From contig NZ_QLLR01000016.1 in NCBI RefSeq assembly GCF_003259615.1, forward strand, positions 55,443 to 119,442: DNA of 64,000 nucleotides, in the 5' to 3' direction. This document shows positions 9,179 through 17,905 of the stretch, piece by piece. Source of the stretch: Pedobacter cryoconitis (GTDB taxonomy: Bacteria > Bacteroidota > Bacteroidia > Sphingobacteriales > Sphingobacteriaceae). Both the position numbers and the translations under genes were made by a program. Within the stretch, counting starts at the first letter, position 1; every line of letters starts with the position of its first letter. The notes under the pieces were generated by a model. It saw only the letters and a program-made list of their open reading frames with translations. It had not been told where the DNA came from and did no database searches.

Positions 9179-9235
9179 ATGAATATTTAACCTAGAAAAA
9201 TATCAGAAAGCGCCTCCCAACAGAGGCGCTTTTTT
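9168..9235 (+). promoter_or_regulatory. Transcription attenuator of the ilv-leu operon
   Basis: The terminator stem is AAAGCGCCTC (9207-9216) with GAGGCGCTTT (9223-9232), a 10-bp perfect stem with loop CCAACA and a run of six T (9230-9235). A competing arm, AGGCGCT (9168-9174), at the end of the leader ORF is exactly complementary to AGCGCCT (9209-9215). A stalled ribosome upstream leaves this arm free, so it pairs with the terminator's left arm and lets RNA polymerase through. A ribosome at the stop codon covers it, and the terminator forms. A weaker segment (AGCGC, 9112-9116) can pair with 9170-9174 and would favour termination when no ribosome is present. Confidence 0.85.
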
Positions 9236-9272
9236 AGTAAGAGCAAAACCAAACCACCGAAACCAAGAAAAA

Positions 9273-10163
9273 ATGCAATACTACGATTCAGCCACAGTAC
9301 TTTACCTAAACGGGAAGTTCATCAAAGCCCCGGAAGCCAAGACAAGCTTGTATAGTCAATCTTTACATTATGGCTATGCAGTGTTTGAAGGTATCCGTGC
9401 GTACAATACACATAACGGAACCAGGATATTTAAAGCTAAAGAGCACTACGAGCGCCTGAAGCGTTCTGCTGAACTGATGCACATCCCATTTCCGTATGAT
9501 ATTAATGAACTGATCAAACAGACCTATAAATTACTGGAAAAGAATAAATTAAAAGACGCTTATATCCGTCCATTAGTGTATTGCGCACCTAATATGACCT
9601 TATCACCAGCAACAGAAGTCTCGATTATGATCTGTGCCTGGGAATGGGGAGCATATCTTGGAACACAATTACAAAAAGTTTGTATTTCCAGCTACCAAAG
9701 ACCAAATCCTAAATCTACACACGTAGAAGCTAAAGCAAGCGGACATTATATCAATTCAATATTGGCGACTACCGAAGCAAAAAGCAAAGGTTTTGACGAA
9801 GCTATCTTACTGGATATGAATAATAATATCGCTGAGGCCCCGGGAGCTAATATTTTCATCGAGAAAAACGGGAAACTGTATACTCCCCCACTAGGAAATA
9901 TCCTTGCAGGAATTACCAGGGCAACTGTGATCAGATTATGTAAAACACTGGATATAGAATGTATTGAAAAACACTTATCAGTGGATGACCTGAAAAATGC
10001 AGACAGCGCTTTCTTCTGCGGAACAGCAGCAGAAGTTATCGGTATTGCCTCTGTAGATGAAGCCATTTTCCCTGCAACATGGACAGAAACCTTAGGTGCA
10101 ACCATACAGCGCACTTATAAAGCATTAGTATTAGAAAAACAAAACTACGAAGTAATCATATAA
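9273..10163 (+). CDS. ilvE: Branched-chain amino acid aminotransferase
   Basis: A fold-type IV PLP enzyme of 296 residues that makes the last transamination for Ile, Leu and Val. Seen: LYSQSLHYGYAVFEGIRAY near the N-terminus, the PLP lysine in EAKASGHYINS (about residue 155), EAILLD, and the phosphate-binding GITRATVI. It is the first structural gene after the attenuator, 38 bases past the T run, which fits an operon regulated by its own end products. Confidence 0.96.
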   Translation: MQYYDSATVLYLNGKFIKAPEAKTSLYSQSLHYGYAVFEGIRAYNTHNGTRIFKAKEHYERLKRSAELMHIPFPYDINELIKQTYKLLEKNKLKDAYIRPLVYCAPNMTLSPATEVSIMICAWEWGAYLGTQLQKVCISSYQRPNPKSTHVEAKASGHYINSILATTEAKSKGFDEAILLDMNNNIAEAPGANIFIEKNGKLYTPPLGNILAGITRATVIRLCKTLDIECIEKHLSVDDLKNADSAFFCGTAAEVIGIASVDEAIFPATWTETLGATIQRTYKALVLEKQNYEVII

Positions 10164-10181
10164 AACCTATAAAAAGATAAG

Positions 10182-11882
10182 ATGTCACAAGAAGCACCAG
10201 AACTGAACCGATACAGCAAAGTTTTCACACAAGATCCTACCCAACCAGGCGCACAAGCAATGTTGTATGGTATTGGTTTGACCACAGAAGATATGCAAAA
10301 AGCACAGGTGGGTATTGCCAGCATGGGATATGATGGAAACACCTGTAATATGCACTTAAATGATTTGGCTAAAATCGTTAAAGACGGCGTGTGGAAAAAT
10401 GATATGGTCGGTTTAACCTTCGGTACAATTGGTGTCAGTGATGGGATGTCAAACGGCACAGACGGTATGCGTTACTCCCTGGTTTCCAGAGACGTAATTG
10501 CAGACTCTATTGAAACAATCTGTGGCGGACAATACTACGACGGCCTGATTACTATTCCAGGCTGTGATAAAAACATGCCAGGTTCAATCATGGCCATGGG
10601 GCGCTTAAACAGACCTTCGATTATGGTTTACGGTGGTAGTATCCATTCAGGAAAATACAAAGGAAAATCATTAAATATAGTCTCTGCTTTTGAAGCATTA
10701 GGAGAAAAATTAGCTGGTAACTTATCAGAAGAAGATTATCAAGGTATCATCCGTCATACCTGTCCCGGTGCGGGGGCTTGTGGCGGTATGTATACCGCGA
10801 ATACCATGGCCTCAGCAATTGAGGCTTTAGGAATGAGCTTGCCATACAGCTCATCTTATCCGGCACTGAGTGACGAGAAAAAAGATGAATGTTTCCGCGC
10901 AGGAAAAGCAATCAGAGTACTATTGGAGCGCAACATCCTTCCCTCAGATATTATGACTGACAAAGCATTTCACAATGCAATTGTAACAGTAATGGTGCTA
11001 GGCGGATCAACAAATGCCGTACTGCATTTAATCGCGATGGCAAAATCGGTAGGCCTTAGCTTAAAATTAGAAGACTTCCAGAATATCAGTGACAATACGC
11101 CTGTTTTAGCCGATCTGAAACCAAGCGGTCAATACCTAATGGAAGATGTCCATGAAATAGGTGGTATACCAGCAGTTTTAAAATACCTGTTAAAAGTTGG
11201 ATTGATCCACGGAGATTGCATCACTGTTACTGGTAAAACCATCGCAGAAAACGTAGCCGATGCAGTAGACCTTAATTTCGACGAACAGAAAATCATTTTC
11301 CCGGTAACCAGTCCGTTAAAAGCTACCGGTCACTTACAAATGCTTTATGGCAACCTGGCCGAAAAAGGTGCAGTAGCTAAAATCAGCGGTAAAGAAGGAG
11401 AAAAATTTGAAGGCCCTGCCCGCGTCTTCGAAGGAGAGCAAAAACTGATCGCAGGAATTCAAAGCGGAAAAGTACAACGCGGAGACGTAGTTGTTATCAC
11501 TAATGTAGGTCCAAAAGGAGCACCTGGGATGCCAGAAATGTTAAAACCAACTTCTGCAATTATTGGTGCAGGCTTGGGGAAATCAGTGGCATTAATTACT
11601 GACGGACGTTTTTCAGGAGGTACGCATGGTTTTGTAGTAGGTCATATTACACCAGAAGCCTGGGATGGAGGAAACATCGGATTGGTTAGAGACAATGACA
11701 TTATCACGATAGATGCAGTTAACAACACCCTGCAATTAAACATATCTGACGAGGAACTTGCACAAAGAAGAGCCGAATGGAAACAGTTACCACCACCCGT
11801 CAAAAGCGGAGTCCTTTATAAATACCTGAAACAAGTAAGTAATGCGAGCGAAGGCTGTGTTACTGATGCTTACACTGATTAA
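10182..11882 (+). CDS. ilvD: Dihydroxy-acid dehydratase
   Basis: 566 residues, the normal family length. It dehydrates 2,3-dihydroxy-3-methylbutanoate and -pentanoate to the keto acids of valine and isoleucine. Iron-sulfur ligand motifs are visible: GYDGNTCNMHL, PGCDKNMPGS and HTCPGAGACGGMYTANTM. GRFSGGTHGFVVGHITPEA near the C-terminus is also diagnostic. It begins 18 bases after ilvE. Confidence 0.98.
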   Translation: MSQEAPELNRYSKVFTQDPTQPGAQAMLYGIGLTTEDMQKAQVGIASMGYDGNTCNMHLNDLAKIVKDGVWKNDMVGLTFGTIGVSDGMSNGTDGMRYSLVSRDVIADSIETICGGQYYDGLITIPGCDKNMPGSIMAMGRLNRPSIMVYGGSIHSGKYKGKSLNIVSAFEALGEKLAGNLSEEDYQGIIRHTCPGAGACGGMYTANTMASAIEALGMSLPYSSSYPALSDEKKDECFRAGKAIRVLLERNILPSDIMTDKAFHNAIVTVMVLGGSTNAVLHLIAMAKSVGLSLKLEDFQNISDNTPVLADLKPSGQYLMEDVHEIGGIPAVLKYLLKVGLIHGDCITVTGKTIAENVADAVDLNFDEQKIIFPVTSPLKATGHLQMLYGNLAEKGAVAKISGKEGEKFEGPARVFEGEQKLIAGIQSGKVQRGDVVVITNVGPKGAPGMPEMLKPTSAIIGAGLGKSVALITDGRFSGGTHGFVVGHITPEAWDGGNIGLVRDNDIITIDAVNNTLQLNISDEELAQRRAEWKQLPPPVKSGVLYKYLKQVSNASEGCVTDAYTD

Positions 11883-11914
11883 TTAACCTAAGCCCCAATT
11901 TAAACGCGAACAAA

Positions 11915-13654
11915 ATGGACACTACACAAGAGGTAACGACCAAGCTGGCAGAACCTAAAAAGACCACGCAGGTAACAGGCTCGGTAGCCTTGCTGGAAGG
12001 ATTAATTGCCGAAGGAACTGAAACTATTTTCGGTTATCCCGGCGGAGCGATCATGCCTATCTATGACGCTATTTACGACTATAAAGAAAAGTTAAACCAC
12101 ATATTAGTAAGACATGAGCAAGGCGCTACACACGCCGCTCAGGGTTTTGCCCGTACTTCGGGTAAAGTCGGCGTAGTCTTCGCAACCAGCGGCCCAGGTG
12201 CCACTAACCTGGTTACCGGATTAGCTGATGCACAAATAGACAGTACCCCCTTAGTTTGTATTACAGGACAAGTATTTGCACACCTTTTAGGAACAGATGC
12301 TTTTCAGGAAACTGATGTAATCAATATCACTACCCCTGTTACTAAATGGAATTACCAGGTAACAGATGCCAATGAAATTCCTGCTGCACTGGCTAAAGCA
12401 TTTTACATTGCCAGAAGCGGAAGACCAGGCCCGGTATTAATTGATATTACCAAAAATGCGCAGATGCAATTATTTGATTACGAAGGCTATGTCCCTTGTA
12501 CGCATATCAGAAGTTATCGCCCAAAACCAATTATCAGAAACGAATATATTGAGCAGGCAGCTGCTTTAATTAATAACGCTAAAAAACCATTTATCCTTTT
12601 CGGACAAGGTGTATCATTAGGAAATGCAGAAGAAGAATTCAAAGCTTTTGTAGAAAAAAGTGGTATCCCTGCAGCCTGGACAATCCTTGGTGCGGGTGCA
12701 ATTCCAACAGATCACCCACTGAATGTAGGAATGCTGGGCATGCACGGTAACTATGGCCCTAACGTACAAACCAATTCATGTGACGTACTGATTGCTATCG
12801 GAATGCGTTTTGATGACCGGGTAACAGGCCGTCTGGATAAATATGCAAAACAGGCCAAAGTTGTCCACTTAGATATTGACCCTGCAGAAATTGATAAAAA
12901 CGTAAAAGCAGATGTACCCGTTTGGGGAGACTGTAAAGAGACACTTCCTTTATTAACAAACCTGATTACTGAAAAAACGCATGCAGGCTGGTTAGCAGAA
13001 TTCAAGGCTTACGAGAAAATTGAACAGGAAGAGCTGATCGAACCAGAATTAAACCCGCAAAGCGGAGAGCTGACCATGGGTGAAGTTATTCATCAATTGA
13101 ATATCCTGACCAAAGGCGAAGCAGTCATTGTAAGTGATGTTGGCCAGCACCAGATGGTAGCCTGCAGATACGGAAAACTGAATGCAACCCGCCTTACAGT
13201 AACCAGTGGCGGATTAGGAACCATGGGTTTTGGTTTACCAGCAGCTATAGGTGCTAAATTCGGTGCACCAAACCGTACAGTTGTTGCCGTAATTGGTGAC
13301 GGAGGATTTCAGATGACACTACAGGAATTAGGTACGATTATGCAATTCGGTGTAGACGTTAAAATCCTGATCCTGAATAACCAGTTTTTAGGTATGGTTC
13401 GTCAATGGCAGCAATTATTTAATGAGAAGCGTTACTCTTTCGTAGATATTACCAGTCCTGATTTCGTGAAACTTGCTGAATCGTATTATATCGCCGGCAA
13501 AAAAGTTACTGAACGGGCTGATCTTGTTGGTTCCCTGGAACAAATGCTGCAGCATCCCGGATCATTCCTTTTAGAGGTGATGGTAAGCAAAGAACATAAT
13601 GTATTCCCTATGGTTCCTCAGGGCTGTAGTGTAAGTGAAATCAGACTTAAATAA
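11915..13654 (+). CDS. ilvB: Acetolactate synthase large (catalytic) subunit
   Basis: A ThDP-dependent enzyme of 579 residues that catalyses the first common step of Val/Leu/Ile synthesis. Seen: YPGGAIMPIYDAI, the catalytic glutamate in RHEQGATHAAQGFAR, GPGATNLVTGLADA, and the ThDP motif GDGGFQMTLQEL..NNQFLGMVRQWQ. About 30 N-terminal residues precede the core. It is followed after 9 bases by the regulatory subunit ilvN. Confidence 0.98.
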   Translation: MDTTQEVTTKLAEPKKTTQVTGSVALLEGLIAEGTETIFGYPGGAIMPIYDAIYDYKEKLNHILVRHEQGATHAAQGFARTSGKVGVVFATSGPGATNLVTGLADAQIDSTPLVCITGQVFAHLLGTDAFQETDVINITTPVTKWNYQVTDANEIPAALAKAFYIARSGRPGPVLIDITKNAQMQLFDYEGYVPCTHIRSYRPKPIIRNEYIEQAAALINNAKKPFILFGQGVSLGNAEEEFKAFVEKSGIPAAWTILGAGAIPTDHPLNVGMLGMHGNYGPNVQTNSCDVLIAIGMRFDDRVTGRLDKYAKQAKVVHLDIDPAEIDKNVKADVPVWGDCKETLPLLTNLITEKTHAGWLAEFKAYEKIEQEELIEPELNPQSGELTMGEVIHQLNILTKGEAVIVSDVGQHQMVACRYGKLNATRLTVTSGGLGTMGFGLPAAIGAKFGAPNRTVVAVIGDGGFQMTLQELGTIMQFGVDVKILILNNQFLGMVRQWQQLFNEKRYSFVDITSPDFVKLAESYYIAGKKVTERADLVGSLEQMLQHPGSFLLEVMVSKEHNVFPMVPQGCSVSEIRLK

Positions 13655-13663
13655 TTAACGATT

Positions 13664-14284
13664 ATGAGCAATTCTCAGGATATAGAGTTAGCAAATGCTA
13701 AACAAGAATTTACCATTACGGTATATACTGAAAATCAGATCGGTATACTTAACCGTATTGCGATTATATTTTCAAGACGGAAGATTAATATTGAAAGTCT
13801 GAATGTTTCGCCTTCTGAAATTGAACACATCCACCGTTTCAATATCTTAATTACTGAAACCGAAGAAGTAGTTCGCAAACTGGCCAGACAAATTGAAAAA
13901 CAGGTAGAAGTTCTCAAAGTATATTTTAATACGAATGAAGATATTATCTGGCAGGAACTAGCCCTGTATAAAGTACCTACTGATACTATTGTAGAGAAAG
14001 TAGTGGTTGAACGCTTACTTCGTGAAAACGGAGCCAGAGCTGTGGTGATCCGTAAAGATTACACCGTATTTGAAACCACAGGTCACCGTACCGAAACAGA
14101 TAAACTGATCGAAGTATTACAACCTTACGGACTGATTGAATTTGTGCGCAGTGCACGTGTTGCCATTATCAAAGACAGTAAAGGCTTCAACAGCAAACTG
14201 AGAGAATTTGAACGCCTTGATCCGGGTCAGGATGTCATTGAAAACGAGTTCCTCGACAAAGAAAAGAACGTATTTACAATGTAA
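13664..14284 (+). CDS. ilvN: Acetolactate synthase small (regulatory) subunit
   Basis: 206 residues with an N-terminal ACT domain (FTITVYTENQIGILNRIAIIFSRR, then INIESLNVSPSE), the effector site for valine feedback. A C-terminal ALS-SS domain follows. It is longer than the compact enterobacterial forms because of extensions at both ends. It partners IlvB from the gene just upstream. Confidence 0.95.
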   Translation: MSNSQDIELANAKQEFTITVYTENQIGILNRIAIIFSRRKINIESLNVSPSEIEHIHRFNILITETEEVVRKLARQIEKQVEVLKVYFNTNEDIIWQELALYKVPTDTIVEKVVVERLLRENGARAVVIRKDYTVFETTGHRTETDKLIEVLQPYGLIEFVRSARVAIIKDSKGFNSKLREFERLDPGQDVIENEFLDKEKNVFTM

Positions 14285-14355
14285 ACCATTGTGAACCAAT
14301 AAAATTAGCCAATAAAACAATTAAAAGAACCTTAAAAATCAAAAAACAATAAACG

Positions 14356-15837
14356 ATGTCAAATTATTTTAACACACTTCCTCTTAGAGAAAAATTAAAC
14401 CAATTAGGTGTTTGTGATTTCATGGACAGTTCAGAATTCCTGGATGATGTAAACGCATTAAAAGGGGAAAAACTGGTAATTGTAGGCTGCGGCGCACAAG
14501 GACTAAACCAAGGTTTAAACTTAAGAGATAGTGGTTTAAATGTTTCTTATACTTTACGTAAAGAAGCTATTGAAGGCAAAAGAGATTCCTGGAAAAATGC
14601 GACAGAGAACAATTTCACTGTAGGCACTTACGAAGAATTAATTCCTGAAGCTGATGTTGTCATCAACCTGACCCCTGATAAACAACATACTGCGGTGGTT
14701 ACTGCAATTATGCCATTAATGAAAAAAGGCGCTACTTTATTATACTCACACGGTTTTAACATCGTAGAAGAAGGCATGCAGATCCGTAAAGATATTACGG
14801 TAATCATGGTAGCTCCTAAATGTCCTGGAAGTGAAGTAAGAGCAGAATATGTAAGAGGTTTCGGTGTACCAACCCTGATCGCTGTACACCCTGAAAATGA
14901 TCCTGAAGGAAAAGGTCTGGTACAGGCAAAAGCATATTGCGTTGGAACAGGCGGACACAGAGCTGGTGTATTGAAATCATCTTTCGTTGCCGAAGTGAAA
15001 TCAGATTTAATGGGTGAGCAAACTATCCTTTGCGGATTATTGCAAACAGGCTCTATCCTGTCTTTTGATAAAATGGTTGAAAAAGGAGTGGATGCAGGTT
15101 ACGCTTCTAAACTTGTTCAATATGGTGTTGAAGTGATCACTGAAGCCTTAAAACAAGGTGGAATCACTGCAATGATGGACAGATTAAGTAACGTGGCAAA
15201 GATCAAAGCTTTTGAAATCTCAGAAGAACTGAAAACAATTATGCGCCCATTGTTCCAGAAACATCAGGATGACATTATGAGTGGTGAATTTAGCCGTACC
15301 ATGATGGAAGACTGGGCAGCGGGAGATAAAAACTTATTGGCATGGCGTGCAGCTACTGGTGAAACAGCATTTGAAAAAACACCAGCAGGTAACGTTAAAA
15401 TCGGAGAACAAGAATACTTTGACAACGCTTTATTGATGGTTGCTTTTATCAGAGCAGGTGTTGAATTAGCTTTTGAAACTATGGTAGAAGCAGGTATTAA
15501 ACCTGAATCTGCATACTATGAGTCTTTACACGAAACTCCGCTGATTGCTAATACCATTGCACGTAAAAAGTTATTTGAAATGAACAGAGTGATTTCTGAT
15601 ACTGCAGAATATGGTTGTTATTTATTTGATCATGCTTGTAAACCTTTACTGGCAGATTTCATGAAACAAGTAGATACTGATCTGATTGGTAAAAATTTTA
15701 ACGAAGGCAAAGATGGTTCAGTAGATAACAGAGCACTGATCGCAGTAAACGAAGTTATCCGTTCTCATCAGGTTGAAACTATCGGTGCAGAACTGAGAAA
15801 AGCAATGACCGCAATGAAATCAATTAAAACAGCATAA
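14356..15837 (+). CDS. ilvC: Ketol-acid reductoisomerase, class II (long)
   Basis: 493 residues. The NADPH-binding motif is GCGAQGLNQGLNLRDSG, followed by the basic YTLRKEAI stretch that usually contacts the NADPH phosphate. The length and the second knotted domain mark the long class II form, as in enteric bacteria, not the roughly 330-residue class I form. Motifs GSEVRAEYVRGFG and GEQTILCG are visible. It isomerises and reduces acetolactate and acetohydroxybutyrate. Confidence 0.97.
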   Translation: MSNYFNTLPLREKLNQLGVCDFMDSSEFLDDVNALKGEKLVIVGCGAQGLNQGLNLRDSGLNVSYTLRKEAIEGKRDSWKNATENNFTVGTYEELIPEADVVINLTPDKQHTAVVTAIMPLMKKGATLLYSHGFNIVEEGMQIRKDITVIMVAPKCPGSEVRAEYVRGFGVPTLIAVHPENDPEGKGLVQAKAYCVGTGGHRAGVLKSSFVAEVKSDLMGEQTILCGLLQTGSILSFDKMVEKGVDAGYASKLVQYGVEVITEALKQGGITAMMDRLSNVAKIKAFEISEELKTIMRPLFQKHQDDIMSGEFSRTMMEDWAAGDKNLLAWRAATGETAFEKTPAGNVKIGEQEYFDNALLMVAFIRAGVELAFETMVEAGIKPESAYYESLHETPLIANTIARKKLFEMNRVISDTAEYGCYLFDHACKPLLADFMKQVDTDLIGKNFNEGKDGSVDNRALIAVNEVIRSHQVETIGAELRKAMTAMKSIKTA

Positions 15838-15848
15838 GAATAATATAA

Positions 15849-15877
15849 AACCTCTCAGGTCAATAGCCTGAGAGGTT
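15849..15877 (+). terminator. Intercistronic hairpin between ilvC and leuC
   Basis: An 11-bp perfect stem (AACCTCTCAGG / CCTGAGAGGTT) with a 7-base loop, followed by only TTTAC. It may be a leaky terminator or an mRNA-stabilising stem that sets the ratio of ilv to leu expression. Confidence 0.55.
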
Positions 15878-15894
15878 TACAAAACAAGCATAAG

Positions 15895-17301
15895 ATGTCA
15901 AAAACATTAGTAGAAAAAATATGGGATGCACACGTTGTAAAAAGCGAAACAGGATTTCCTGATATTCTATATATTGATACGCACTTAATCCACGAGGTAA
16001 CCTCTCCGCAAGCTTTCGATGGCTTACGCAAAAGAGGTTTGCCCGTTTTCCGTCCGCAGCAAACGGTAGCTACTGCCGACCATAATGTACCTACAATCGA
16101 TCAGCTGCTGCCGATCAAGGAAGAACTATCACGTTATCAGGTTGATATGCTGACTAAAAACTGTGCAGAATTCGGTATCGAACTGTATGGTCTGGGTCAT
16201 CCATTTCAGGGAATCGTTCACGTAATCGGCCCTGAACTGGGAATTACGTTACCAGGAAAAACAATGGTTTGTGGTGACAGTCACACTTCTACACATGGCG
16301 CTTTTGGTGCAATTGCATTCGGTATTGGTACCTCACAAGTGGAACAGGTTTTTGCGACACAATGTTTATTGCAGCAGAAACCGAAGACCATGAAAATCGA
16401 GGTGAACGGTACTTTAGGAAAAGGCGTGTCTGCTAAAGACATTATTTTATACATTATCTCTAAAATATCTGCCGCAGGTGGTACTGGTTATTTTATAGAA
16501 TATGCAGGTTCGGCAATTGAGGCTTTAAGTATGGAAGCCCGGATGACGATCTGTAATATGAGTATAGAAATGGGTGCCAGAGGCGGATTAATTGCACCTG
16601 ACCAAACCACTTTCGATTATATCAAAGGCAGAGAATTTGCCCCTGCAGGTGCAGCATGGGATAAAGCCCTTGCCTATTGGAAAACTTTATACAGCGATGC
16701 TGATGCTAAATTTGATAGCGTATTAACGTTCAAAGCTGAAGACATTGCCCCAATGATTACTTACGGAACAAATCCGGGTATGGGTATGGGCATTCAGGAA
16801 AACATTCCAGCTACAAGTTCACAACCAGGCAAAGAACAATTGTCTTATCAAAAGGCATTGGATTATATGGGGTTTGATGATGATTCTTCATTAATCGGAA
16901 AACCTGTTGATTATGTATTTATTGGAAGCTGCACCAATTCCCGTATCGAAGACTTGCGTGAAGTCGCAGAATTTGTAAAAGGAAAACAAAAAGCAGAAAA
17001 TGTAACGGTATGGATTGTTCCGGGTTCAAAACAAGTGGAACAACAGGCCATCAATGAAGGTCTTGACCAGATATTTGAAAAAGCAGGCTTTCAGCTTCGT
17101 GAACCAGGATGCAGTGCATGTTTGGGGATGAATGAAGATAAAATACCTGCTGGAAAATACTGCGTTTCTACTTCAAACAGAAACTTTGAAGGTCGCCAGG
17201 GTCCTGATGCAAGAACTTTACTGGTAAGCCCGCTAACAGCAGCAGCAGCGGCAGTTACAGGAAAAATTACAGATGTAAGAGAAATGTTGACCAAGGCTTA
17301 G
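15895..17301 (+). CDS. leuC: 3-isopropylmalate dehydratase large subunit
   Basis: An aconitase-family enzyme of 468 residues. Seen: GDSHTSTHGAFGA, and the 4Fe-4S ligand cysteines in FIGSCTNSRIEDL and EPGCSACLGMN. With LeuD it converts 2-isopropylmalate to 3-isopropylmalate in leucine synthesis. leuD follows after 19 bases. Confidence 0.98.
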   Translation: MSKTLVEKIWDAHVVKSETGFPDILYIDTHLIHEVTSPQAFDGLRKRGLPVFRPQQTVATADHNVPTIDQLLPIKEELSRYQVDMLTKNCAEFGIELYGLGHPFQGIVHVIGPELGITLPGKTMVCGDSHTSTHGAFGAIAFGIGTSQVEQVFATQCLLQQKPKTMKIEVNGTLGKGVSAKDIILYIISKISAAGGTGYFIEYAGSAIEALSMEARMTICNMSIEMGARGGLIAPDQTTFDYIKGREFAPAGAAWDKALAYWKTLYSDADAKFDSVLTFKAEDIAPMITYGTNPGMGMGIQENIPATSSQPGKEQLSYQKALDYMGFDDDSSLIGKPVDYVFIGSCTNSRIEDLREVAEFVKGKQKAENVTVWIVPGSKQVEQQAINEGLDQIFEKAGFQLREPGCSACLGMNEDKIPAGKYCVSTSNRNFEGRQGPDARTLLVSPLTAAAAAVTGKITDVREMLTKA

Positions 17302-17320
17302 AAAAACAAGTAATATACTG

Positions 17321-17905
17321 ATGAAAAAATTCGAGAAACTAACATCGGCAATTGTGCCTTTAAACATAGAAAATATTGATACTGACCAGATCATTCCGGC
17401 CAGGTTCCTGAAAGCGACAACCCGTGAAGGTTTCGGTGAGAACCTGTTCCGCGACTGGCGTTACAATGGGGACCATACTTTAAAACCAGATTTCGTATTG
17501 AATGATGCTACTTATAGCGGGCAGATTTTAGTTGCAGGAAAGAACTTTGGTTGCGGCAGTAGCCGTGAACACGCAGCATGGGCAATTCAGGATGCAGGTT
17601 TTGACGTAGTGATCAGCAGCTTTTTTGCAGACATCTTCAAAGGAAACGCTTTAAACAATGGTCTGTTACCCATCCAGGTCAGTGAAGACTTCTTATCCGC
17701 AATTTATACTGCGGTAGGTAAAAATCACAAAGCACAGCTCGATGTCGATCTGGAAAAGCAGACTGTCACGATCGTGGATAGCAGAGAGCAAGCTGATTTT
17801 GAGATCAATGCCTATAAAAAATCATGTCTGATTAACGGCTATGATGACATCGACTTTATCTTAAACCAAAAACATTTGATCGCAGCATTCGAACAAGCAA
17901 AATAA
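17321..17905 (+). CDS. leuD: 3-isopropylmalate dehydratase small subunit
   Basis: 194 residues, the swivel domain partner of LeuC. Seen: IDTDQIIPARFLK and GKNFGCGSSREHAAWA, both diagnostic. Its stop codon shares a base with the start of the next gene (TAATG), suggesting translational coupling to the twin ABC ATPase. Confidence 0.98.
   Translation: MKKFEKLTSAIVPLNIENIDTDQIIPARFLKATTREGFGENLFRDWRYNGDHTLKPDFVLNDATYSGQILVAGKNFGCGSSREHAAWAIQDAGFDVVISSFFADIFKGNALNNGLLPIQVSEDFLSAIYTAVGKNHKAQLDVDLEKQTVTIVDSREQADFEINAYKKSCLINGYDDIDFILNQKHLIAAFEQAK

Noticed and set aside
9746..10114. 122-codon ORF antisense to ilvE
   Set aside because: A shadow frame over a well-conserved gene.
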